64,000 nucleotides of DNA from Tetranychus cinnabarinus (taxonomy: Eukaryota; Arthropoda; Arachnida; Trombidiformes; Tetranychidae). The DNA lies in NCBI GenBank assembly GCA_022266195.1, contig WHVY01000009.1, forward strand, positions 992,001-1,056,000, in the 5' to 3' direction. The translations under genes were made by a program, and so were the position numbers. Below are positions 30,331-43,209 of this stretch, in pieces (positions within the stretch are counted from its first letter, which is position 1; each line of letters begins with the position of its first letter). The notes beneath the pieces are model-generated. The model was given only the letters and a program-made list of their open reading frames with translations. It searched no databases and had not been told where the DNA came from.

Positions 30331-32697
30331 TCATTCTTTGTAAACTTGAGATTGATATGAATTGGCCTTAGAGTAACTTGATGGAGAAACTGGATCAGAT
30401 GATGAAGATGATGATACTGAACTGGACTGTGATGGTCTAGATGGTTCAGTTAACGAGACAGTGGTTGACTTTTTAGTGACCACTTGTTTACTTGGAACAT
30501 TTGAGACTGCTCTTGGTTTGGTCATCGCCAAAGGTAAAGATCCTCCACTTCCATAATAGTAGTTTGATGGATAGTAAGTTGAGGCTCTTTCAGAAGATGA
30601 ACTCATTTGATCAACTGATTTACTGTCAACAGATTTACCTTGAAGTTGAGCTTGTTGAGCGACCAATTCTTGTTGAATTATCGAAGCAATATACTCTTGA
30701 GGGTTGAACAGAGCATTTTGAAGCTGTTGTTCTTGCTCTTTGTATGATTTCTGGTTTTTAATTTGATCTTCGGCCGCAACTTGCGATGCATATTGTTGTT
30801 TCTGGTGTGCGTGTTGAATTGATTGGGATTTTGCAGACAGAGGAGCCACTGAAGATTTAACTGATTGTTTTTGTTTAGGTTGTTGAGCTGGAGAGATTAG
30901 TCTTTGTATTTGATAGCCAACATTGGAAACCTTGTCTTGTGAGCTTCGTCTAAGAGTGTGTTTGCGTCCAAAAGGAATCTGCAAGTTGAATGATTCTCCA
31001 GCTGAGGGAGAACCCGATCCTTCAGATGACAGTTGAAATGGGTAGTATAAGTTCTTGAAATTATTTAGGGCAGCAGCAGTGGCAGCATCAGGTTTCACCG
31101 CAGTGGATAAAAGAGTTGAAGCTGATGTCTCTTGGTCACCAGAGGCAGCGGCAGCAGCAGCAGCAGAACCAGCAACGGGTCGAAGTAATTGTTCAAAATA
31201 AGATTGGAAATCAAATGGAGCTGATAAACCGGGTTGAGCTGAAGCAGCAAATGTATTTGGTAAAGAAAAGGCTGGATAAATGGATGAAGCTTGAGCTAAT
31301 GGTGAGTAGCTTTCAAAACCGGTGAAATGAGCTGGATAGTGGTAAGGATAACCAGCGGTTGCAACAGCAGCAGCAGGACCGAAACCTGGTGGACCTTGGA
31401 AAGGTAAAACAGGAACAGCGCTTTGAACAAAGGCTGGATAATATGTTGATGCAGCTACATTGTAAGGTTGCTGAGTTTGAGCCGATCCTTGGAATCCCTT
31501 TAAAGTGAAATAGAAAGAAAAAATCAGTTAGATTGAGGCAATTTAATCAATTCTATCCAAGATTGGTTAGGACAATTAGCATAAGAGACAATTTTTCATA
31601 ACGATAGTTGAATGTATTTTAATATTTTCTTTGACCATCTTAATAGAACCTAAATCTTGATGGTCAATCATGAATTATGTTTATTAATCAGTTTAATCAA
31701 CATATCTTGGTTCAATCTATTTGTTACCTTGTTTACCGGCTAATATGATTCTGAAAATAATCTGATCTTGGTCAGTAAATACACAACTGGTTTGCACGAA
31801 TAACAATAATTGTTGGTTGATGAAATCATTGATTGTCTATCTGTTTTATTTTGCTTCAGTATCTGGAATAATCAATTCCGTTAGAATCTTTTTTATCAGG
31901 GAAAAAAATCTTTAACTAATTCTGTCTTTCGCAATGTTGGGCAACATGAAAAAAACTGTTATTCAGGAAAGGTCAAGTTCGTGTTTCTCTTATTCTTAAT
32001 TTAAATGATTTACCTAAAAAAAGCCATTCTAAAATCATATTATTTACAATAGTAAAACCTTATAAATTGAGTCCAGTTAATCATCTTCTTTGTCCTGGTT
32101 AAAATTTAACGCATCAGAATCAATTTCATCAACACAAAATTGATTCCTAATTAACTATCCATCCTGAATAAGGTAAAAATCAAATTAACAACAGCAACAT
32201 TAACCTACGTTAATTAGTTTTCTAAGCGGCTAAAAAATACTAAACACATTCATCATTATTTGATCAGAGAGGATAATTGTTTGGAAATAGCAATAAGAAA
32301 ATAATGAAAAATGATGGTTTGAATGATAGATAGACTAATCAACCATTAACATGCTAATTATCAATCAACCTTTCAAGATGAATCTTGCATGGTTAAATTT
32401 AAATGATACTCTTGTCAGCTGATTTACAGGCACAATCAATCATTGGCATATATCAGTGAAACATTGTTTCAACTGATACAGATACAATTGTGGATGCAGT
32501 TTCAGCTACAAAAATAGCTAAACAATGATTAATTAATAAGCTAAACTAACCGATTGCTTTCGCCTGCCAAAGAATCGTTTCCACAGTCCACTGATTGCTC
32601 TTGGGGTTCGTATAACCAATTTAGGTCCATAAGCGTCACTTTCAATGTCTGCATTGGTTGAAGGTATGGTTATCCATAATAGACCAAAAGTGATTAA
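30331..32697 (-). CDS. Secreted low-complexity protein (partial model, first exon not found)
   Basis: Two phase-compatible exons are visible on the minus strand: 32697-32551 (49 codons) and 31497-30331 (with stop). The first starts with the end of a signal peptide (hydrophobic run finishing PSTNA), then a basic segment containing GLWKRFFGRRK. The second exon is rich in Pro, Tyr, Ala, Gln and Ser, with a poly-Ala run, Gln/Lys-rich coiled stretches and a Ser-rich end. The last exon stays open upstream of 31098 although it lacks an ATG there, as expected for an internal splice. The exon holding the start codon must lie above 32700. The composition suggests an extracellular matrix, cuticle or silk-like protein, but no family is recognised. 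Confidence 0.65.
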
Positions 32698-34407
32698 CTG
32701 TAATCAAGGGAAGAGAAGGAAAATACAATTAGAAATTATATCAAAATTGTCCAAAGATAAAAGGATTTCAATCATTTGGCATCTGATTATTGATTGTTCA
32801 CTTGTTGTATTATTTGAAAAATAATAATAATGATACTCATTTTTGGTAATTATTGTTACTTTTTTTAGACTTTGTTGTTGTTTTGTTTGTGTGTGTTGTA
32901 TTTGTGAATGTAACCGTCTTGGTTTATACCTTAAATGGATTAACTTTGAATTGCAAGAACAATGGAGACACAGCAAAAATCAATGATCAATCATCACAAC
33001 AATTACAATCACCTAATTGAGCAATCAATTTGAGGGTAAACAGTGGTGCACTTTTACCCCGATTAATTCAATCAACTAGGGTGAACTCATGCAATTGTGA
33101 AAAAAAGAGTATCTTGTTACGAAAGAGAAACAGAAATGTTAGCAATCAAAACTGTTCTCAAATCATTAATCCGTGTCCAAATTGTCAACCTCATTTCATC
33201 AATGGTTATAATAATCCTTTTGTTACTTTCTTATTCCAATTGTTGGTTAATTTTACGATTTCTCCTTTATGATGTCCATTATCATCACTATAACTCGTCA
33301 GGTGTATGAAAAATAACCAAAAGAAACGGCAAATAACAATATCAATTGATTAGAGTCCAATGTAAATCAATTTTCTTTGGTAAAACTAAATAATTTTGAT
33401 CCTAATCAGTCTACGATTGAGCACCAGAAAACAGTTGAAGCCATTTGAACTCGATTTGTAATGTTGAATCATGCGCTTTTGTCTCAATGTAAAAATCGTT
33501 TACCAGTAAATATTGTTTACATTTAACCAAAAATTACTCCTTTGAAAATAAATTATATTTTGATTTAGATATTTATTTAAGATTAATTTTTGTTGATTAA
33601 CACTGTCCACGGTCACTCACTTCACCATGATTAATTAAGTTGCTTTTTAAAATGAAATTACAACCAGAATAAAACAGAAGATATGGTCACAAAATGATCT
33701 TGGATTCTCCACATTTAACAATGCTATATTACATGACTTTCAACATTTCAACCAGGCTTAGGTTTGATTGGATTAAAGGTAAGATTAAAATCTTTATTAA
33801 TTTGTTAATGATGATGGAAGCTTTACTTATAAATACACTGGTAGAAGATTATTTAAATTAGCAATTTTGTTTGATATCAAAATGGAGATGGAAGGCAGAA
33901 AAATGTCGGTTGAACTGTTACCAATGGAGTAACCAAAAGATACCCTTTTATTCATACCATTGCACAACATTGTTAACCCTTTTTACCGGTAAAACATCTC
34001 TTTCAACGTATCGATTAGTCTAAAAAAATATTTTAAGATCCTCTCGTTTCCAGCTTATATCATTTCCCACTCAATCTCTGTTTTGATGTTATACATTAAT
34101 GTTGTGCATTATTGTACATGTAAAAATTATTGTTACATTTACAAAATTATTAGCATTAATTTGATTATTCTAATTCATCTTTCATTTTTCCTTTTTAACT
34201 ATATGTTATTTATTAACTTACCTCTTTCTTTTTCTCTCATTTCCCTGTACAATTAGGTTCAAACAAATTTGATTAAATTTACTTCTATGATGCAATGAAA
34301 AATCAATGTCAACTTTAACCTGAATCTAGGCCAAACCAGATCTCGGAATACAGGACCAGGTCTAACTCAGGAGTTGATTTTTTTTCTTTTTGTGGTTTTA
34401 TTATTAG
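32698..34407. other. Spacer between divergent genes
   Basis: It should contain the missing first exon of the minus-strand secreted protein and 5' exons or the promoter of the plus-strand gene. I found no exon with a matching phase: a strong GTAAGT donor read on the minus strand near 34213-34218 follows a short ATG-started run, but its phase does not fit. A pyrimidine-rich acceptor ends at 34407. Confidence 0.45.
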
Positions 34408-35619
34408 ATGAGTGATTATAAATCGGATGTTACTACTCGAAATCGCCGATGGCTTCCTTCTGAACCTAATCGACATCCTCTGTCACCAACCATTCCAGTT
34501 GCTAAGCTTCGTTTATACAGAGAATTAGCTGCTGGAGCTTCAAGATCTCTTACGGATTTACCTCATTCTTATCATTCAAATTCATCTTCTCATCGAACAA
34601 TCAATCGACCTCCATCTGTATTATCATCATCATCAATACCAACTCCGGCTCCCATGGATCGTGTAACACTCTCGTATCCGGGAACACCTACCAAATCAAA
34701 CGGGTATGCTCATCAACAGCATTATTTACAACAACATCTATCTGGATCAGCAACCGGAGTAGGTTATGGACGTCCAAGTTCAATTAATCTTCATCATCCA
34801 TCCAATCAATATTCACCTGATCCATATGTCCAAGGAACATGGTCACTAGGTTCTCACAGACAATCAGCTTATCAAGATCGATACTATCCATCTGGAACCA
34901 ATTATCCATCATCTTACAATCCTAACCTTGCCACAGGATCCTATCAAAATCAACGTGATCTACTAACAATATCACCATCAGCTTATGCTCGTCGCAATGT
35001 TTCAATTCCAATTCATTCTTCATCAGCAAGTGCAACATCAGCAGCCTTAGCGGCTCGATCATCAGGTCTTCCCGGGTCTGGTGGTTATTATCGTCAACAT
35101 CATCATTCTGATCACGATTTAAGGTACATTAACCCAAATTCGTCTTACCCAAGTGTTCCTGGTTATGGGTCAGGATCATATGTGCAAAACCCGACAATAC
35201 ATCGATCATCAGGCTATCATCCAACCCAAGCGACTTCTAATAGTTCACATTACTATCAACAATATCCTCATCATTCCCGGAGTCGACATTATCGATCAGA
35301 AAGTGATCTAGATGCTCTCTCCAACCTTTATCCATACCCAACAGATCCTGTTCGAACCCAATCTGGTGTCCATAGTAGTACTCATGGTTATCACTCTGGG
35401 ACAATGGGACCATCAACTCACCAGGCTTATCCATCTTCTTCCTATTATGGTCAACATCATGACCCATATCAACAATCTCTTGAACATTCACGTTATGCTC
35501 AATCAAATCCATACACCATTTATCCAGGTTATGGTCAATCAACAGGAACAATCAACGCAACATCATCAACTGCCTCAGCCACAAATCGTTACAATCGATC
35601 ACTGGATCGCTATTATTAA
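34408..35619 (+). CDS. Ser/Tyr/His-rich disordered protein, 403 residues
   Basis: The frame is intact and codon use is regular, so it is likely a real coding exon. The first 60 residues are the least repetitive (WLPSEPNRHPLSPTIPVAKL, then RSLTDLPHSY). The rest is dominated by Ser, Tyr, His, Gly and Gln, ending RSLDRYY. There is no signal peptide or membrane segment. The ATG is immediately preceded by a textbook splice acceptor (TTATTATTAG), so this may be the last exon of a longer gene, with the ATG internal. I do not recognise a family. Tyr-rich low-complexity proteins occur among cytoskeletal adaptors and RNA-granule proteins. Confidence 0.65.
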   Translation: MSDYKSDVTTRNRRWLPSEPNRHPLSPTIPVAKLRLYRELAAGASRSLTDLPHSYHSNSSSHRTINRPPSVLSSSSIPTPAPMDRVTLSYPGTPTKSNGYAHQQHYLQQHLSGSATGVGYGRPSSINLHHPSNQYSPDPYVQGTWSLGSHRQSAYQDRYYPSGTNYPSSYNPNLATGSYQNQRDLLTISPSAYARRNVSIPIHSSSASATSAALAARSSGLPGSGGYYRQHHHSDHDLRYINPNSSYPSVPGYGSGSYVQNPTIHRSSGYHPTQATSNSSHYYQQYPHHSRSRHYRSESDLDALSNLYPYPTDPVRTQSGVHSSTHGYHSGTMGPSTHQAYPSSSYYGQHHDPYQQSLEHSRYAQSNPYTIYPGYGQSTGTINATSSTASATNRYNRSLDRYY

Positions 35620-38600
35620 CAATAATACTACAAGAAAACACCAAAGGTGCTGTTCAAGTTGATTATAAATATGTAAATATTTGAATTAACATTCCTAGTT
35701 AGAGTTAGGTTGCTAATTTAATCATCAATTCAATCATCATATTCACTTTTAATTCAAAAAAAGAAGAGAGAAATCACAAATTTAATCAACACATTCAATG
35801 GTAGCCTAAAATACCATAAACTTAGCTGAATTGCAAATTATTGTGATAAGTGCAACCCAAATTATAATAAACTAAAATAGTTTATCTCGAGAAAATCAAA
35901 ACTTAAATTGTTGTTTGATGTGCTGAAACCTATTAATTAGGAAATTAAAAACTCAATTTCAATTGACTAGTGGCTTGTAATTCCTAACTTTCATCAGCAA
36001 AGTACAAAGATTAATAGTAGTCTTGATCTCTCTCTCCTTTTCACACTCACTAATCTTTAATTTGAGGTTTAATGTTACTTCTTGAGCTTGATTAATGCAA
36101 TAACAATCAAAAACAAAAAAATGAAATCACTTGAATTGTTCAACTCTTAATATATTTATGGTTGTTGTCAGGTTATTGTTATACAAAATTGTACAACAGA
36201 TCAGCAAACAACATACAACCAAAGTTAGATGTATTTCAATGGTATATAAAAATTGACTTGTGAAATCTGTTAACAGTTGACTTAAATTAGGATACAATTT
36301 AGTTATAACCAACAATATCACTCACATGAAATACCTTAATCTTAATTACCTGCTTAATTTTAATGTTAACCCGTTTGCTCTTTCCACCTAAAAGGATTAA
36401 ATATTGGATTGAATATTGACTGAAATCCTATAGGAAATTTAACGTCTATTGGCCTTCGTCATACGCTTCCTTAAATTATAATCAAAAAAATGATTGATTA
36501 TATTACAACAAATACCCTTTAATTTAAATTGTAACATCACCTTTAATTGTAATTATTTTATCATTATTATCATTTATAATTTAAGGTTCATTTTTTCAGA
36601 TCTCACAAATGTCAGAAATGTTATTACAAATGCATAAAAGTCTATTTCTTTTCCCTGTCCTTTTGGCATAACAAATCAACAAAAACATATTAAATGATGA
36701 TTTTAATTATTTGATAACATTGTTAACTATTAAGAGAAATGTCAAATTTAAGTTAATTAATAAAGCTTTTAACTCAAAATAATTTCATTTCAAGCTCAAA
36801 TTTACAATTAAAACAAAACAAAGCTCACAAACGCAAAATATACCCATAACAACTGACCTTAACTGTATTTAAGCGTTATTAAGTTAAATTAACAGTTCTA
36901 ATTACAATTTTAAATTATGAAAGGCAAGAAAAACGCAAAAAAACTCAAAAAACTCATTTATTCTCGTTTGTATTTGCATCAATTGTCACAGCCAAATGTC
37001 ATGGTTTTACATGAATTTTAATTTTGTAAATTCATGATTCTTGTTATCCAAATGCGGAACTGAATTGAGCATGAAGGTCACTACTGAAATTAGCTTAAGT
37101 TCAATCAAACAGATCTATTTGTTGAAGCTAAACATTGTAACTTATTTTAAGGTAAATCATCTGTAGTTAGTCAATTACAATGCTTATTGCATTCATTAAC
37201 ATTAACTTTGATATTTTCAAATGATATTAGATGTTGAAGTAGCTAATGTGGTTAATGTTGTAAATTAAATTGCTGTAAGTTGATCATTAGTGTTTACTTT
37301 GCCTTAGATGTTATCCAACTGACCATTAAATGTAATTAAGGGAAATGAAAACAATTTATGATTGAATTGTAGGATTGGTTTGAAGGTTTGAAAGTTTCGT
37401 TTAAATTGTTGATTATTTTAAAACACTAGGAACAATCAATATTGGTTAGTGTAAGAATCGTTGATTGATCATGAAGAGTGGGTTGAAGGGATTGAAAGTG
37501 TATCCATAGAAGCAAATGAACCATTGAAAGTGTATTGGGAACATAATTCATATTGAATTGGAGATTTTGATTGGGTGAAGATGAAGAAATGAACTGGCAA
37601 GCAAATGGACACAATTAAAGGGTGAACTGAATTAACAAAGTGACCTGAAAATAGTCAAGAGCAATCAATCAATGGCAGGAGAATCGGGAAAAAGATTAAA
37701 AGTAAATCAGATGAAGGATTGTTGATTATGATGTTACTAGTGATGATAATGATGATGGTGATGATGATTGTGGAGAGGGCAGAATGAAGTTAATTTAGGA
37801 GGTAAATCACAATGAAAGGAAAACGTAAACATTGTCATTCCAATTGATCAACCGTTACAATATGATTTGATTTTTGTCATTATTTTCATGTTGGAAACAA
37901 ATCGAGAAATTCAAGTTAACAATTCAAACTCATTTTAACGTTGAAAGTATGAATTAGGGGTGAAATAAAATTGAAATTAACCCAAACAAGGCAACAATTC
38001 AGATCTTCAAGCTTGGCCTGCCTTCAAATCCATGTATCAATAAAATACATTGATTAAGATTATTTCTGTATTTTAAATGTTACTTCATATTAGCACTCAT
38101 GACTCCAACTGTTATCACGATTGTCAGGCCTTAAAGAAATGACAGTTTAAATTGTAACAATCATCTTACAAATGTTGATCGTTTAGCTGTGTTAATGGGT
38201 AAGATTGTCAAGATGTTATTATTGCTGATTTGCTGATATCAACCACTAAATAGTCTCGATTATTGAAATTATCTGATAATTTTGTTTCATTTTTGTCTCA
38301 TTTATAATTTGATTCTGTTCAACTAATATAGTTAAAGGACACAAAATTGGGATAATAACTTTCTTTGATACTTTTAGCCCATTGATACAACATAATGAGT
38401 ACGATTTTCATCTTCAATGCAATTAATTGTTATTTTGGCTCATTTTTTGCAGCTCAACAACAATTGTTACTGATTGTGAGATAATTGTAACATGAACTGT
38501 TGGCTAAACATACAAGAGTAAATCGATGTTAAAGATGTTCACTTGAAAAAGGTAAGAAAAGGATTGATTAGGCTAATAAGTAATGGGTATACAAGCATTT

Positions 38601-41600
38601 GAAAGAAGAAGAGCAAAACTGTATTTATGTTGATTTTGCTATTTGACAATTTTTATCTTATTTTTATCCCATTTTGAAGAGAGAAAATTTGATATAACCA
38701 ACAATTTCAATCACTTATTGATATGGGTCAATCAATTCACTCCAGGTTCATTTGAAAATTGATATGGCAATTGTTTCATCAATGTTCACATCCAACAAGA
38801 TCAAGTCCTAATTTTACAGTTTTTTATTACTCGCACCAAAAAAATCATATCCATAACCAGAACAGATTGTTCAGTAATCCCTCTCATAGTGCGATTTTAC
38901 CAGGGAAGTCTATTCATACAGTAGGAAAATCTTTCAAAGTCTAGATATAATTTAATTTAGCTAAAAAAATTAAACATTAAAACAAACTTGACCAAGAAAT
39001 TTATGAAACAGGTGAAAACGAACGAAATAAGGTCTAAAGGATTTGCCTTGAAAATAGACGAAGTTAACCAAAGAGTCACATTTTGAGAGGAATTACTTTA
39101 CCAATCTTTCAATTCACCAAAAATCCATGAAAGGTTAAATTAACAAAGGTAAATAAATTCACTTTTTAAGTGTAAAAATTGAAATTAACACAAATTTACA
39201 ATAAAACAACACAAAGCTGTGTAACTCTGGCAACACCGAATGTAAACAATATGTTGAGTTTAAGAGGGAAAATTGAAAATATAATAAAGTTCAACTTACA
39301 GTTAAATGTATTTTCATTTTTGATTGTAATTTTGGAAACAAGGTGAAGAGATGATTAATTTGTTTGATAGAAGACACAAATGATGGGAAAAAGGGTGCAA
39401 ATGTAAAATTTGAAGATTATCTTTCCATGGAGGGTTGAAGCGATTGGTTGAAACGGTTATGTCCAGTGACAGTTATATCCACTTGTCAAGGGTAAATGTC
39501 AATGGTAACTCACAAGGTGATGATGAGTTGAAAGGTTAACAATGAAGGAAAACAAACAAATGATGTTCAATTGATGTCTGAAAGGTTAGCTACAGCGACC
39601 ACAAGGTTTAAATGAAACTAAACAGTTAGATGAGCGATGAAGAGCCTCTAAGAAAATAAAATAAAGATGATGATGGGGAAAAGATCCGCATCAATGGTGC
39701 ATCAAGACACACAAAAGGGCGATAAAAAAAACTCCTCCTTTCCTGCCCACTGAATCGTCCAAATGGTTCAATCTCATGGAAACTGGCCCAATCTATACCG
39801 GTTCAGATGGAAAACAGAAGAGCCCTGAAAGGACCAGTTGATGTACACTTAAATATGGAAGCAAGATGATGATGAGAAGGATGAAAATGATGGTGATGAT
39901 GGTTAAGATGCGATCAACAATATCATGAAAAGATGAGGAAAACTGGTTTAAAATCTATTGACTTTCGCATGTTTCATCTTCATTTTTAAACCTCAACAAT
40001 CTTTTTGCTCCTTTTTTTCTGGTCATCTGTTTTTTCTTCATCATTTTGCTTAACCACTTTTCATTAACTGAATACAGTTTTAACCATTTTTGATTAACCA
40101 TAGCTACATTAAATGTCATCCGTCATTGTCATCTGATCAGTTTATCATCTTTCAATCAATCAACATTCATCCATTAATTTACTTCTAACAGTCTTTATCG
40201 CCCATTCTTGTTAACCCAAAGTGTTGCTGCTTCATTTTTGATCATTATTATGATTAGGATCCTAACTAACCTTCAACTTAACCTAAATTAACCTTTATTA
40301 TAATCATCTCTCTATTTTAGTTGATTTTCATTATTCAGGCCTTCACATGTAAGTCAATGTTATCCGATTCATCAATACTAATGTCCAACAATGTTTCAAC
40401 TAGTCTTGAGATTCAACAATAACTCATGCTATTTATATAAGACATAATTACAGATACAATATTTGCAACAATTAAACCCAACCTTGACTTTAAAATCTAA
40501 TAATAGATTTTCAATTTAGATTAGCGAAGAATAATTGATTTAAATTATTCCCTAAATTTGTATTCATATCATGTTAAATTGGGTAATAATGGTTCAAATT
40601 TTCATAGTCAATTTCAAGTAAACACTTAACCATAAGATCAGATTTTACCACGAGATTCACAGTTTAATTGATAATAATAGTCTAATTAATCCAGATAACC
40701 CAATCTAGAGAGTCGATCTGATCAGTGAATCTGATTAATCAATTGTATCATTTAAAAACTGGTTCAGATGATTTGAATTGTAAATCCCACATTGAAATGA
40801 AAACAAGTAAAAATGTAAACAAAATGTTTATTTTAATAGTTTATTGGAAAGGTTAATCACTCTGAGTTTAGATTAGGGAATAATAAATTTCAATTAACTT
40901 GATACTCAAACTACTTTCCTTAATCTGTTTAACCTAGAATTTAATTTGCTTTCTCTCTTCATCATTAACCCGATCATGATAATAGCAATAAGGATGACCA
41001 TGCTTCTTAATTTTACTTTGATTATCACCATTTTTTGGGCCGATTCACAATAAAAATATGATTACAATCAACTGATGATAGTTGATCAACAATCTAGAGC
41101 CCACACTCTCTATGGGATCAACCTAAACTCATCCTATTACATTTTATGTACATTTCATATATTAGGTGATCCTAATTGTGATTAAAAAAAGCCAAACCAA
41201 ACTGTAGTAATAAGCTTGAAGCAATATTCCAGTAACTGATATTATTTATTCCATTCGGTGAAACCAGTATTCCGAGTATAACTCATGTAATAATAGATTC
41301 CAAGCCGTCACCAAGAAATGCCAAGTTTCTCTTTTTCTCATCCTTCTTCATGACTACCTTTTTAACCGTATCATCAGCTTTTTTTTGATTAATAAATTAA
41401 ATTGTATATTTGATTCATTCTTGTGACCAATCTTATACAATCAGATCATAACCCTTGAGGGTTTGATTACCGGTTAAATGAAGACTTTTTTGAGAAACTG
41501 TTTTTACTTTACAACTCTTGCAAGGTCTGCCAATGAAATGGTCAAATTTAACTGACAATCAAGCTGAAAAATCGTAACGTATGCTAACAATCATCAAATA

Positions 41601-43209
41601 TAATCATTAAACATTTACACTAATCTCCATCAAAACATTTTGAATCAATCTTTACGCTATTGGATAAATGTTGAGACCCCAATGAGACATTTCAACCTGT
41701 TAACCACTTATCCAATAGGTTGAGGCTTCATCGGTAACTACCGCGTTACATCTTGTTACTGACTTGTTTTTAGGAGGACAAAAATGATTATTTAATGATC
41801 CATTTTATTAACTGTCCAAATTTTTGGATTATCCTGACATTATCCCTTTTAAAATAGATTGACCTTAACATGATATTGAACCACAATTGTAGGCCTTGGG
41901 GAGTCAAAAGTGAAATACAGTCAAATAATTTAATAATAACGTTGTCAAGGGTTATTGATGAACGGTTGATTTGAAATGCTTTTATATGGCGATTTTTCAA
42001 GATGATGGTGATGATGGGAATTATGATCATCATTTTTGGCATTGCTTCCACTAAATCTTTCAATTATGGATTAGTAAAGTGATTAACCTAAAGAAAAGGA
42101 AAAGAGAATAAAAAAATGAATGAGAAAAATGAAAAAAGACAATTAGCGTGATAATTAAAATTGCTTTACCCTTAAATGTGTGTTCTGGTCGCCATCATTC
42201 ATCTCGATAAGCTCTTGGAATGCTTCAATGTTGTCAATATAATACCTGAAAAAAAATACCTTTTTGGCGACCAGTTTTGGGTTAATACCTGACATGGTAA
42301 CTCACGTAACAATCATTTGAAGGGTTCATCATTAATACAAACATCATCAGCAAATTATTTAAACTTTTCTGCCTTTCAAATGGTTCATGGATTTAACAGA
42401 AAGCCATGATTAGTAAAAGGACTTCATCTTTTCGCACAGAGATAATGATTACGATTAATCTGAAAGGTAATTAAAGAGGGATTGCTTATTGAGTTGAGAT
42501 GTAATCCTTTGTCTACAGATTCAGTGGATTCTTGAAGTATTAAATTTAACTCCGTTGTCATACCCAACAATTTGAATGTATAATTAACAAGAAAAAATGG
42601 TTTGCAAGCTTTCTCGTCAAGCTTTTGCTCCTTTGATTACACACAACAGATTGTCAACTGTTCTCATCTTTTCCCTGCTTTTGCCTCAAGTTGATGTTTC
42701 AATCTTTGCTTGGTTATTTGAATCCTTGAATATCATGAATTATTATTTAAAGTCTGTAAAGCTCTAATTGCTATCCAATCATTCTTGACACAAAATATAT
42801 TATCCACTGTGAAGCAAAAATTATGCGGTTTGAGTTTCACCTCTTATTGTATTGCCAAGTATTGATGGCTTGATGGACCAAAAAATGTAATAAAAATAAG
42901 CATCCAAGTAATGAAAATGTATGAACACTGAAAAATTGATGTAAACTTGACCGAGACCGTTATCCGCTTTGATTGATGAAATGTTAGGCTGATAAAATTT
43001 TATCTTGAATATGTTTCTTTTTCCTTTGATATTCTGATATTACAAAAAAAATAACAATCAAGTAAGACGTTGATGATGATGGTGACAGTGATGGTGTTGA
43101 ATTTGTTAATGATATGGTGATACACATGATGAAGATGCAAAAGATAAATAATAAAGAGTTTGAATCAACAAGTGAACAAAAAAAGTTCACACAAAAATAC
43201 AGGAGAGAG
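35620..43209. other. Long gene-poor intergenic region
   Basis: 7.6 kb of AT-rich DNA with no coding frame I can support. GAT-type microsatellites occur at about 37735-37775, 39865-39905 and 43068-43095. Short frames here have no conserved features. Confidence 0.6.
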
